From Erodium maritimum (lineage: Eukaryota > Streptophyta > Magnoliopsida > Geraniales > Geraniaceae): a stretch of 64,000 bases of DNA. The position numbers were made by a program, and so were the translations under genes. The stretch spans positions 53,213,039-53,277,038 of the forward strand of contig OY997590.1 of assembly GCA_963921825.1 (NCBI GenBank), given 5' to 3'. Shown here piece after piece: positions 51,315 to 63,365 of the stretch. Positions within the stretch are counted from its first letter, which is position 1, and the number at the start of each line of letters is the position of its first letter. The notes under the pieces are model-generated. The model made no database searches and had not been told where the DNA came from. It saw only the letters and a program-made list of their open reading frames with translations.

Positions 51315-52525
51315 GATTATTTGTGGATGTGCGTTAGTATTGGTGTGGATATGCCGTTGAGAATACGTATCCGCCTCCGATTCCCGGGACACGTAAATCC
51401 CTCTATAGTGGGTCTACAATATGAAAGGCTCTCAGGGTTTTGCACTCGGTGTGGTAGACTTACCCACCGGATTGAGGAATGCACGAGTCATATACCGGGA
51501 ATTGGGCGGGAGGAGGTTAGATGGGTTTTGACGTAGACCATATTTTAAAGAAGGAATGGCATGCACCGATGGTGAGACAGGGGCCTTCAGTGAATGACCT
51601 CCTCACCTCCCTCTCCCTGGACCCGACCAATGATTATGTGGGAGGCTCGGGAAGTTCGAAATCCAAAACCTCGGGATTAGGGCAACCCTAACCCCCCCCG
51701 GATTTCTGAGTCTTGAAAATGTAATGGGGCTCAACTCGAAGTCCATCGATTTGGTTAAAGATAGTCTAGAGAGGGTAGCTCCAACGATGAAGGGGGATCA
51801 ACCCGGATCATTAGTTGATGCCTAAGGTAGCACGAATCCCAGCGATTTGGCTAACATGCTTTTGGGTGAGGACCCTATGGTCAATGGTGTCCCTACATGT
51901 GGGATAGCATCTGGTTAGAGCAAGTAGAAGGAATCAGGACCATTTGGGAAGGATATGTCTTATCCTAACAAAAGCGTTGAAGGAAAAAGGAAAGGGGAAG
52001 GGGGACAATGTTATGCCCGGACCAAACAGATGAAGAAGGCGTTGGGAATGTCGGGAACGGTCCCCCCGACCATTCAATTGAGGGATGAGGAAGAGGAAGA
52101 CGACCAACAGGTGAGTGTTCAACAGTAGGCTCGCTAGGATCCATGAGAGCCCTGGGTGAGGGGAGGGGTCCCTATAGGGGCCTAGCCTCCAAGATCTGGG
52201 GCGCCCGGTGTTAGAACGTCTCGGGAAGAAAAGAAGTGCAGCGCAACATTTAGTGCTTTATTATATTTATGTTTGTCATTTGGAGTACTCTGTTTTGGAT
52301 TTCTTTTGGTTGTTTCGTATTAAGTCGAATAATTTAGAAAATGTGGTAAGAAGTCGCATCAGTTAGTGTCTACGATGAAAAGTAGTCTTGTTCTACGGGT
52401 CCATGAGAGCTAGGTCGCTTACGGGAGGCTCGGACAATTTTTTGATGCCCAGAACTTTTGGCCCTACTTTATAATCCTTGATTTGTATTAATGCATGCTT
52501 TTGTTTGTCGTTTCAAAAAAACCAG
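51315..52525 (+). mobile_element. L1 ORF1 remnant, right part, with 3' tail
   Basis: It continues the ORF1 interrupted at 39657: MPLRIRIRLRFPGHVNPS, then YERLSGFCTRCGRLTHRIEEC, the CCHC knuckle typical of plant L1 ORF1. Downstream reading frames decay. At 52437-52520 an AT-rich stretch ends in a short A run (near 52516), which looks like the L1 3' end. The reverse-transcriptase half seems to be missing, so the element is internally deleted. Confidence 0.7.
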
Positions 52526-52777
52526 AATTTAGTATAGGTCTGCTATAATATTCTATAAATAGAAGGAGATATTGTTTTTTTATCAGCGAAAGCAAATTTA
52601 AATTACCTTTTGAGAAAAAAGATACAAGACAAGAGATCCCATCCATTGCTAAAGGTAGAGAAAAATTGCCAAAAAGAGACAACAAACAAGAAGGACTTCT
52701 AAAACAAACTACCCATCCTCCAAACCAACGATGAAATGAAACAAACGATGAAAAGAGACCTTGAGGAAATTCCCCTA

Positions 52778-52912
52778 TGCAGCTTTGTGAGTATGCAGCT
52801 ATGTGAATGCTTGTACAGCCTTGTGATTATGCAGCCATGTGAATATGAACAAAGCCTTGTGATTATGCAACCATGTGAATATGCAGCCTTGTGAATATGA
52901 ACAAAGTTCTAA
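52778..52912. repeat. Degenerate minisatellite
   Basis: Repeats of the phrases CCTTGTGATTATGCA, CCATGTGAATATG and GAACAAAG, about 20-37 bases per unit, run for about 135 bases inside the retroposon. Confidence 0.75.
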
Positions 52913-53048
52913 ATGCAAGATATGTGAACCAGTTGGAAGTGTAGGAGTACGAGGATGGGAGAGTGCCAAGAAGTCCAAGAAAAAACTGGTATGAAGAACC
53001 GGATTTGTCCACCATTAAACACTTGAAAAAGCAGCGAACACCTACCTG

Positions 53049-54733
53049 TTAGTCTTAGTGCCCGTAGTTCAATCCTAAATGTCCAAATGTATATATCATC
53101 GTTAGCAATAAAATTAAAGCGGCTTTATATTACTTATGTGTTGGAGTAATATATCGATGTGTGCTCTGATCTATGCCCACCATGCGAATAGAACCATAGA
53201 TCGAGATAGATCACACTCGATGGGTCCCTAGTCAACAAAGCTTCACTAGAAGCGACTAGTATGAAAGATGGCTCTTTATGGCTTACGTTCTGTTAGTCAT
53301 TGGAATGGGATTCCGGAGTCTGATCATAGATATCATGTGGGACATGATATTGGACGACCCGCCCTGAATATGTGCCATAGATTAAGTCATGAACATATTC
53401 AGTGTTGTAGCTTGTCATGTATCCTTAGACCAAGGAGTCTTTGTGATCGCTATGTAGTCAACAACTGAGTTTGACCTGAGCCTAACGTTGTCCGTAACAG
53501 GGCTTCCATAACGGCCAGGATTGGCTTGGGGACGGGCTACATGAGTGACACGAAAGACGGCTAAGGGATTTATCCCTCATACTAAGGTATGGGAAAGATA
53601 TCGGTTCTCGGCCACTTGATCGAGAGTGACTGGAAGAATAGCATGGCCATGCACATGATACTGGGTATCATATCTTCAGTCATCTCACATATCAAGGAAC
53701 GGTGATTGAGAATAATAAGGATGACGGCTCTATGCCTTATCTCAATCAGGATATCAGAGATAAAAGGATAATGACAGGGACGACGGAAAGGTTAGAATCG
53801 ACAGGGTCGATTCGTTATGTAGTGTCAGGCAATACTAAAGTCTCGTTAGTTGCCACTTAAATAGGATCAAGTAAAATGGGATTTTACGTTGATCTATTGA
53901 CATGCATAAACCTAAGGGTCACACCGAAGGATGAAACTCATTGACACATTTATGGAGAATGGCCAAAAGGGAGTTGTCTCGGGACATGACCAAAACTGGG
54001 TTTTGGGTCATGTGCCCGTACATGAATAGGACTTTACGGATCGAGACAAGGCTTGGAGTCTTGGGATTGATCGCGTCGGATAATGTTGGACATTTCCGGT
54101 ATGGAAGGCTTGGAGGCGATGAGCGAATCACGGGACCTCGTTAGAAATGGCCACGGGCCATGTTCCAAGAGGCCCATGAAAGGCCCATGCAACCAAGGCC
54201 CATAGAACTAATTAATCAAGTCTTGATTAATTAGTACTAAGTAAGCAAGACAAGGATTAAGGTGTTGGTGATTCACCACCTAACCCAATCTTGTCTTGCC
54301 ATACTTGTCCTATTTACACCTTACTTGACACCATACTTGTCCCATGCCTTTAGTTGGACAAGTATGGGTTTTGTTATGTTTAAGTCATCTTTTTTCAACA
54401 TAACAAACACAAGACAAGAATAGGAAACACATTTTCTCTCCCTCTTCCATGGCCATTTCGGGTTTGGCTAGTTTCCTCCTCCATTTTTGTGTTCTTGAGT
54501 CCTCAAAGAGAAGAACTACGTGGCTTTGATTCCCATGTGGATACGTAGGCGTCTTGGAGACTCAAGCCAATCATTCGTTAACCGGTGTTCTTGTTTTGGT
54601 AAGAACTAGTGCTGAATTTTTCTCTTGTTAATCCATTCTTTGTTAGTTGTTTCATGGTTCTAATTGTCTCTTGGTTTTCATTGATTTTCCGCTGCGAGTT
54701 GGTTCATCTCCAACCCTACCTCGAGACCCAACA
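53049..54733 (+). mobile_element. Solo LTR of the 8.46-kb copia family
   Basis: 1685 bp beginning TGTTAGTC and ending CCCAACA, flanked by CTACC at 53044-53048 and 54734-54738. It is nearly identical to the LTRs at 19125 and 25900. No internal region is attached, so it is the product of LTR-LTR recombination. It was inserted into the gene-less retroposon. Confidence 0.95.
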
Positions 54734-56148
54734 CTACCACCCAAGGGTTGACTTCCCAAATCTATGAAGGATTTAAAACATCTCTCGTCTCAACAAGTCC
54801 CTTGAACCCAAAACCGGGACAGAGGACTTGAAAATGCCGGTGGCCATCACCACGATCGGCTGAGACAACTCTGGTGAAAATCCACCGAAGCCCGCAATAC
54901 CAAACTACTAAACCAATTTATTCCTACTTCCTAGGGCTACAAAGCCTCATGCCCTCATCGGCGGCCAACCCCGAACTGACAATTTTGCACCACGAAAGTT
55001 AACCGGGGCACAAGAAATGAATCGAGAAGGTAAAGTCGTAGGGTGAGAGATGAAAACCAATCATAAATAGAGAGAAGCTACCTCAGGAGTCGCAGACGAG
55101 GAAACCAATCTGCAGACGAAGCCACGAAAAAGAGCAGCTGACCCACCAACGGCAACAACGAACTAGAGCCGCTACGATCTTGGAAGAAGAAGCGTGTCCC
55201 ACGCCGGAACCAGCTAGCATCACCGGGAACTGGAGAGCCAGACTCAAACTCCTGGAAGCCGAAGGAGCCACCACCAACACAACCTCCCCGAGAGAAGCCC
55301 TTGCCAAACAGCAGCTGCCAAAACCTCCCGGACCGGGTCAGACCTGGACCGACCCAAAACTAAGACCCGAACCGGGTAAGACCCGGACAAGATTAAGTAG
55401 CACCCGGCCCAAACCTGTAGTAGACCCGGCCCGAACCTGATGCAACACCTGGCCCAAACATGATGCAGCACCCGACCCAAAACTGAAGCAGGCCCGGCCC
55501 AAACTGAAGTAGACCCGGCCCTGACTGGATCAAACCCTACCCGGCCCAAAACCCCAACCCCGAATCGAACAACTCATCGCGCCGCTTTAGAAGCCATCTA
55601 CAACACTCGCCCCACGGACACACCTCCGGCCGACCACACGGCGAGCCCTCACCGGTGAGCAAGGAATTGACCAAAGGCACAACATCGACGAGCTTCGAGC
55701 TCCGACTAACTCACCTCACGAGGACTCCGAGCTTCACAAGCTCCGGCGAGAAGGAGGTCGGGCCGGAATCAACAGAGCACGAGCAAAACCAGATCTACCC
55801 CACTGCAGTTAGACTTCGGCGAGCATGGAGGTTCACGAGCAGAGCAGCTCCTCCCACCGACTCCCTCTACCTCTGGAGACAAGGTCCGGCTAGAAAAGAA
55901 GCAGGTCGCAGATCCACGAGTAGACAGACTGCCAAAGAAGAGAAAGACGAAGCCGGGCTTGAAGAGGATAGAAAAGGCGAGGAAAATAAGAGAAATGGGA
56001 GGGGAGAAGAAACCCTCGCCGACAACAGCCCAGGCCGAAGCCAACGGCTATCGCCGACGAAGAGATGAGAGGCGGCGACTGTAAGCAAAGAAAGGTTTTT
56101 TATTTTGAAAGGTACTTGTGTTGTTACCTACTTTAAGGAGATATTGTT

Positions 56149-56639
56149 GATCAATGGGATATTATATACACAGTCTATATGTGGCAATGAATCTACATAA
56201 CAATAGCTCATTTTGGAAAATACATTTGAACCTATAATATTTAAAGATCAAGTATCTTCCACAGAGTTCTGCAATGGCATTTTACCATTAAAGCCAACCA
56301 ATATATTTAAATATAATTGATAATGTAATGATTTTAATATTTAGCAAGGGTCATTTGACGTTTATATTCATCCAAGAGCCACTTCTTCCATCTCTCTCCT
56401 TAGTTCTAATCTGCACTTACAGTAGATCCATTTTTCGTGTGTGTTTATCCGCATGTCGCGTATGAAGCGACCATTTATTTAAAAAACGTTATATATAATC
56501 GTAAATCAACGTTAGAGGATATATAATAATAACTTCATATGTAAATCTGACAAATAAATAGTACTCAGACACAGTGGTAATATGAATATTTGAGTTTTAA
56601 ATATGAATATTCGTATTCCATTTAAAATGTGTTCCCTTC
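56149..56639. other. AT-rich spacer, nothing recognised
   Basis: No gene, RNA or repeat that I can support between the retroposon and the next L1 fragment. Confidence 0.4.
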
Positions 56640-57466
56640 ATGCTTCGCCACTCGTGGCGTATAAGAGAGGACGCATGAATAACCACGATGCACTCGGACC
56701 CGGAACGCATGAATGTGACAGACCTGATGACACAAACATCTAGACAATGGGATGAAGAGAAGATCTGCAATCTGTTTACTGAGAGAGACATGACGACAAT
56801 TCTCGCAGTACCAATAAGCAATTTGGCTTTATCGGATTCTTGGTACTGGATGGGAGAGCAATTAGGTCAGTACTCTGTCAAGTCGGCCTACAGTATGATC
56901 AACCATCGGTTCTCAAGTCCAAACATCCACTCAGACATTTGGACCTCGATATGGGCTCTAGTGTCCTCTCAAAGGTGTGCACATTCATATGGCGGACATG
57001 CGCAGGATGTCTCTAAGTAGCGACCAGGATAAGGACACGCATGATGGAAATAAAAATCACATGCCCGGTATGTCAGGGATAAGAGGAATCATAATTTTAT
57101 CTCCTAGTCACATGCCCGGTGGCGGCAGAATGCTGGCCTCCCAACTGTGGTGGGGGATATCACAGAATGACTGCGCTCTATTTTACTCATCAACGCGTCG
57201 ACCGGAGGGGGAGAGGTAGGATGGCTCCTATGGGAAATTTGGAAAGCTAGGAATAAGAAGGTGTGGGAGAATGTAATATCCAGTGCATCGACCATAAAAC
57301 ATACAACGACTCTCCTAAGGCGGGATGGGAGGAAGTTAAACGTCGGAAGTAGGACTGGACACCAAACCCAATTCAGACAGACAATAGGGCAGAGACCAGT
57401 TGGACATACCCATTACCCGCCCCAAGGGTCATGGGCCATTACTGCACGGTCCGAAGCGACGGTACG
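56640..57466 (+). mobile_element. L1 reverse-transcriptase C-terminus (zf-RVT) remnant
   Basis: The frame starting near 56688 reads MNVTDLMTQTSRQWDEEKI, ILAVPISNLALSDSWYWM and GQYSVKSAYSMI. After a frame change it gives KVCTFIWRTCAGCL and CPVCQG, the zinc-binding zf-RVT domain of plant L1 proteins. WLLWEIWKARNKKVWENV follows. It ends at VRSDG with GACGG at 57462-57466, where a gypsy-like unit is inserted; RNase H resumes at 63366. Stops and frame changes show it is dead. Confidence 0.8.
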
Positions 57467-58169
57467 TCTTATCAATATTTTGCCGAAAAGCGTGCGCATA
57501 TCGACACACCCAGCACATCTGCCATCACTATGATGACCTTCCACGAGGAGTAAAACATAATCAAGATCGAACAACGATGGTTACTCGGCCATCGATCTCG
57601 CGCTTACCGGTACTCGCTCATAACTACCAATCGAGCCAACTACAAGTCATTCCATCCAAAGTAATTACAAAACTGATGACGCCACAAATATCATTTCCCC
57701 AGGGTCCGAACGGGTTTGGATACCTCGTACGTACCTTATCCTCGCGCTTCCGCGTAAGCTCGGTGCGGTTCTCAATCGTCCACGATCACACGACCCTTCG
57801 GTCATTTCTTGGGCAATTCGGGATCACACTGGTCACTATTACACCTCAAGTGTGCTCTGCTTGGACAATTGACCCGGCCTACCATCCAACGCTTCTTACG
57901 GTGCCATAGTGCTACTGGCCTGAAAGCGATGCGGTAGTCGCACTCGGCGATTTGTTTCCAGATGCCTCGTGAGGTACTCCCACTTCTGCCATATATTACA
58001 CACACTCGCCAAACCACGACGTACTTAGTCGGGTGTCAAGATGCCAAGATCGCATCAAGGTTCTACTCTTAGACTCTCACGTCTCCTCAAGTGTAAGGAA
58101 GAACAGAAGAATACGAAGCCTGTGGGTTATGGCCCACCATGCTTCCGCTGCGCCACTCTGACCTCAACG

Positions 58170-58484
58170 TCACTCGGCCACCTCCCATGACCGGTCTGAC
58201 AGCGTACTGGTATTTCTGCGGTCCTCCGCCGCTCGGTACCATTCGCTGAAGGACAAACGAAGAACGCTTGATATCCCACACTCTCGAGCCATAAGACCTG
58301 GCTGCCCACAACGATAACATGTGCGCCCTCTCAACTGGGTCTGAGACTGAAGCGATCCCGAGGTCCGCTGTCTTCCCAGATTCCGAGTCTCGTACGGTCC
58401 TGCGACACTGTTCGGTCGCCGGCGAGTCTTGCGGACTCTCGCGGTCTCTCCGCGACCTCGTTCCACTGTCGTCGTCATAACCAC
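58170..58484 (-). pseudogene. gag nucleocapsid-like remnant
   Basis: A minus-strand frame holds a basic, Arg/Gln/Ser-rich stretch followed by CYRCGQPGLMAREC, the CCHC-knuckle region typical of plant gypsy gag proteins. Fossil, part of the unit at 57467-63360. Confidence 0.7.
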
Positions 58485-59870
58485 TTTCTCAAACTACACC
58501 CAATTCATCAGGTTGAGAACTTGACCCAAACTCCGTACTCGGGGCCCTCTCTCGAACTTCTTGCATCCATTCGCCTCGACGCCCCCCCCCCCCCCAAATT
58601 GGTGCAAACGGTCCACGCCGTAACTCTGGCCTCGCACTTCATCTCTGATACTCCGTCCCGTTGCAGCCCAGGACCTACTGGTGTTGCTCCTCTTAACCTC
58701 ACCAGTGGGAGTAACCAGGGCACTTGTGCCCCCAACGACTTACCTCTCCTACTTCGAGGTGCCACGAAGCTAGTACCCTCCACATGGGTAACGCCCACGT
58801 TGATTTTCTTACTCTTAAAGAACGAAGCGCTTAATATAACTAACGTCACACACAGTCCACAACAGCAGTACCAGTACTAGTAGTAGTATACTCAGTATAA
58901 TATAGTTACCCATTAGCACACATCAGAGATGTTCGCATACTATTGTGTCACACATAACATATATACAAGCAGCGGATACACACAAATTCACACTCAGCAG
59001 CATATTCACAAAGTTCAGACAGCGAGACTACACTCAGTTAACTACTCCACGATGCAATCATTGCACCACAAACACACAGGAAACAACATCAGCTTAGGTT
59101 TAAATTTCTTAGCACATCCACTTTCTAACATAACATTCATGTTGACATCGCGTCGTTACAACCTGGTTCCAGCGTCCCAGAACTACGTTGTAACCACTTC
59201 ATATCCCCCCGTTCATGTCCAGCTACAGTGGCCCCTATAGCCGAATCGTGATGGTACATACACTTCAGTTTCTGCAGAAAATCGGACATGACCCGTTTGT
59301 AAATTAAGTTAACCATCCGCTTATGCGGGACGACCAAACATTACCTGCACACAACACTCAATCATAATCATAGCACACAACAATTTAACTCGACTTTCAC
59401 ACCGCGGTCTCAGTAATTTCACTCTTACCGTCTGGTCAAGTCCATACTAGTAAAACAGTTCAACTCCACAATAGCCACAAATCACACAAGTTCACCCAAA
59501 GTCCACGACACTTAGGCCGGACGTTTCACCAATCAGACAACGGCCGACCAAGGCGGCAACCCGCTTAACAATTTATCAACCAACAAGTCATAAACAGTCC
59601 GAGCCTCGCTCGTTAACCAACCTCGATCTCAACCGATCGGCATCATGGATCCACTAAGGTATACAACAAACAGAGAATAAGGTACAAATCAAGTAGGGTA
59701 AAACTTTAACAACGCCTTTTAACAAACGAGGCTCTCGTCGTTTCGACTCTACGCATAGGATAATTCCGAGTTGCGTCACCGAGCACTACGACCTTAGCCA
59801 CCTAACTCTACCCACCTAGTTGACGTACGGTCCGAGGTTTTGAAAAAAAATCATTTCAAATTGAAACCAG

Positions 59871-59884
59871 GCTCTGATACCAAA
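59871..59884 (-). other. Primer-binding site, gypsy-like unit
   Basis: TTTGGTATCAGAGC on the minus strand is complementary to the 3' end of plant initiator tRNA-Met and lies one base inside the LTR end at 59886. It shows which side of the LTR is internal. Confidence 0.85.
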
Positions 59885-60690
59885 TTGTCACGCCCCAAAT
59901 CCGGTATTGACCGGACCCGAGACGTGACTTAGTGAAATTTAATAAAACAGTTCAAAAGTGTTAATTATCTGAAAATATGAATAACATAATTCAACAGAAG
60001 TTCGAAACCTTGAATTCTACGCTCAATCAAATACATGACTCCAAAACATAACGTACGTCTCTACGAAACATAAACTAAAGGTAAATCTCGGACCCTCGCT
60101 AGCCCCATGCTCTGCGATGTCCTCTACTCCGAATCAACGCTAATACCTGTAGAAAACACGGTAAGGTGTGAGCTTGATGCTCAGTAGGGAAAACCAAGGA
60201 AGCCATCTTAAAACAAATTTACTAGAAAGTTATTCCACAAATTAAAGTTGATTAAAAAGGTTGATACAACGACGCGACACTTAAAGCAATTAAAGGAAAA
60301 CCCCTTTTTTAACCCGACACTCATAAATCCAGTCATACCAACGTTAACTCAACACCAACCATTACACCAAGGCACACACCGCAGGTGACAAACCAAGTAA
60401 AACACCCAAGTACGTTTCCAAACTAACTTTTAACTATTAAAAGGAGACGACAACAACGAGAACATGTAACCCAAATTAGACAACCTTCACTTTACTCGAC
60501 CACAAACTATTCCGAAAATCCTCGTTCAGAACCCCTTCACAACCAACTCACGGACAACCAGAAAGACGACGCTTTAACTTACATGGAAACCACACACATG
60601 ACTCATCATCAAACAATCAAAATCAAGTCATTAGCAGACACGCACAACTCATAATAAGGAAAACACCCATAGCCACAACACAGCAACACT

Positions 60691-61555
60691 CAGTCCAATT
60701 CAAGGTGATCTCAACACAATCAATACACACACTTGCACGGTCTCGGGAGCAACTCACTCGGCTCGGCGTAGCCGCACGCAACTTTCCCCTAACATATAGT
60801 CAGGAGAGGCGGTCGACCTCATCGCGGAACACAGCGTTTTACCGACACACGGAAGGCAGGGAAATCGGCTCTTCGCGCAACACATCGCGGACACAGCGTT
60901 TTACCGACTCACGGTCGGAAGGTAGGGAAACCACCTTTCTCGGGTAACCACAATACCACAAACACGATCACGATCACACTCACATGTAACCACAGTACCA
61001 CAACCACCATCACGATCACACTCACACATGACACACTTGCCCAAAACATAGCAACACATGCTTCACCGAATATCACATATCATGCTTCTCAATTTACCAA
61101 ACATAGCAACACATGCAACACTCAGTCCAATTCAAGGTGATCTCAACACAATCAATACACACACTTGCACGGTCTCGGGAGCAACCCGCTTGGCTCGACG
61201 TAGCCGCACGCAACTTTCCCCTAACACACAGTCAGGAGAGGCGGTCGACCTCATCGCAGAACACAGCGTTTTACCGACACACGGAAGGCAGGGAAATCGC
61301 CTCTTCGCGCAACACATCGCGGACACAATGTTTTACCGACACACAGAAGACAGGGAAATCGCCTCTTCGCGCAACACATCGCGGACACAACATTTTACCG
61401 ACACACGGAAGGCAGGGAAATCGCCTCTTCGCGCAACACATCGCGGACACAGCGTTTTACCGAAAGTAGGGAAACCACATTTCTCGGGTAACCATAGTAC
61501 CATCAACACAATAACGATCACACTCACAGGTAACCACAGTACCACAACCACCATC
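60691..61555. repeat. 432-bp tandem duplication within the long LTR
   Basis: The block starting CAGTCCAATTCAAGG at 60691 begins again at 61123, 432 bases on, and both copies run through the TTGCACGGTCTCGGGAGCAA box. The CACATGCTTCACCGAATATC end of the block appears once more near 61600-61690. The other copies of this LTR in the window do not show this duplication. Confidence 0.85.
61267..61470. repeat. 62-bp tandem repeat in the long LTR
   Basis: TTTTACCGACACAC(G/A)GAAG starts at 61269, 61331 and 61393, and the TTTTACCG core again at 61455, an exact 62-bp period. Each unit includes AGGGAAATCGCCTCTTCGCG and CAACACATCGCGGACACA. The solo LTRs carry related but less regular forms (31790-32060 and 50050-50260). 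Confidence 0.9.
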
Positions 61556-63365
61556 ACGATCACACTCACACATGGCACACTTGGCCAAAACATAACAACA
61601 CATGCTTCACCGAATATCACATATCACGCTTCTCAATTTACCAAACATAGCAACACATGCTTCACCGCATATCACATATCATGCTTCTCAATTTACCGAA
61701 CATAACCATCATGCACTTACCATCACTTACCGTCACCACACTCAACGTGATAAACCCCACCGGCTTAACCGGTATTCAGTCCCCAACATCCCCATATCAA
61801 CAGATCATATAAAAAGGAAATAACCACTCAAGTCACTAATATGCCTCACCAAGTTCAACTCTAACCGCTTTCATGTTCGTTATTTATTAATCGTTCAAAC
61901 CATACAGAGCATGCAATCCAACACAATCAGCAACCAATCCTACAGGCACGACATGGCCTGATTCTACCAGCACGACAATTTCCCAAGATAGTAAACGCAA
62001 ATATTCACAGTTTATACGTCTACGCTAGTTATTCACCTCCTACATGCATACTATTTCTTTAACCGTTATTAAGTTTCCCTATATGCATTCTAGTACAACC
62101 GTAATAAAGCGGGTTTCGAGGTAATCCCTTCCTCTCAAATCCCTATCTGGGTCGCCTAGCTGCTGACATCCTGGCCTACTCCGGTCTTCTCCGTGCTCGG
62201 GGTAAAAGCCTGGTTTGAACACAAAAAGGGACGGTCATCAGTCCCGGTCCAGTCCGTAACGGTCTTCAAATTTAATTAACGGTTCAGTCCTCTAGTTTAT
62301 CTGATTTAAGTCCTTGAGAAAGTCCGAGGTCCTTGAAAATATCTGATTTAAACCAATTAATTAATTAATTAAATTAATTAAACTGGCCTGACCCGGAACC
62401 GACCCGGATCCGCGAACCAGACTTGGATCCGACCCGGTTCAGAATCTGAATCGGACCAGATCCGGAACCGGTCCAAACCTGGCTCCGACCCAGGTCCGGA
62501 CCCGAGTCCTGGCCTAATCCAGGCCCAGCCTGGGCTTGCCCAGCCCAAGGCCCGAACGGCCTGGTGGCCCAACCCAAGCTTGAGGAGCGGGCTAGGGTTT
62601 CGTCCTGAGTCGCGGTGACGGCGGCGACGCTGGAACTCCCTTCGTCTCCGGTCAGACGAGACGGCTCGTCGGCAATCTACACAACGGCGACCTCCACTTG
62701 TCTCCGGAGACCCTCGCTCCGACTGGCTCTGCTCAAGACGACGTTGTTTCGTCCACTGGAACCGAACTCGAGCTCGGAGACAGAAGAATCTCAGGGATTC
62801 GACGGCGGAGCTGTAACGGGACCGATCCGTGGTGGGAGTGGAGGTCCAGGTCGTCGTGCATCCGGCCGGTCTCGTCTCCCTCGAGCTTGGACCAGAAGAC
62901 GGCGTTCTCGAGCGAAGCTGGGTGAGTCTCGCCTGAGAAGACGAACGGGAGCAGTGCTGGAGATGCGATGACACAAACCTGAACCGTGTCCGTTCGACGC
63001 CGGCATGTTCAATTTGCACGGAGACGATGAGATGGTGAGGCGCGGAGTTGCGATGGAGAAGAGAGGGGCGTGAGGGAGAGAGAAGGCCAGACGACGGTCT
63101 CGATACTCGTGCACGAAAGGGAGAAGAAGCACCGCGCTTCTAGGTTAGGAGCTCGTGTCTTGGGCTTGGGCTGGCGTGTCTTGGGCTTGGTCCGGGTGAC
63201 TGAGCCCAAAGTCAGATCCGGCCCAAGTCCGCTTCTTTTCCTTTTTTTATTGTTCTCTTTAATTTGCAATCGTTCCAAATTTTCGATCCAATTTCCAACC
63301 ATAACGTCTTAAATCAAATAACTTAACAATTTAATTCTTTTAAACCTGGCGGGCTTTACAGACGG

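Larger units (their letters stand above)
52577..56134 (-). mobile_element. Gene-less retroposon with 14-bp target duplications, split by a solo LTR
   Basis: AAGGAGATATTGTT is found at 52563-52576 and again at 56135-56148. A T run at the left edge fits a poly(A) tail on the minus strand. A long duplication plus an A tail means target-primed retroposition, as for LINEs and SINEs. Without the solo LTR at 53049-54733 (and its CTACC duplication) about 1.87 kb remains. In element orientation the 5' third is GC-rich (about 55080-56090) and the 3' part AT-rich. No reverse transcriptase, gag or host protein is recognisable. It may be a non-autonomous LINE derivative or a retrocopy of a non-coding RNA. 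Confidence 0.7.
57467..63360 (-). mobile_element. Ty3/gypsy-like unit: long LTR, primer-binding site, gag-like region
   Basis: It is flanked by GACGG at 57462-57466 and 63361-63365, inside an L1. In its own minus-strand order it has one LTR (59886-63360, 3475 bp, starting TGTAAAGCCCGCC and ending GGGGCGTGACA), a primer-binding site TTTGGTATCAGAGC for initiator tRNA-Met (59871-59884) and a gag-like stretch. I see no pol gene and no second LTR. The LTR is homologous to the solo LTRs at 29615 and 39663, which ties that family to this element. It is broken, with many breaks. Confidence 0.82.

Noticed and set aside
55655-56068. 137-codon plus-strand frame
   Set aside because: It lies antisense in the GC-rich part of the gene-less retroposon, has no family resemblance and has low-complexity charged residues.
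57400-57909. 169-codon plus-strand frame
   Set aside because: It crosses the L1/gypsy junction at 57467 and runs antisense to the gag-like region, so it cannot be one gene.
61267-61470. CRISPR-like array
   Set aside because: Units are directly adjacent with no unique spacers, and the setting is a plant retroelement LTR. It is a minisatellite.
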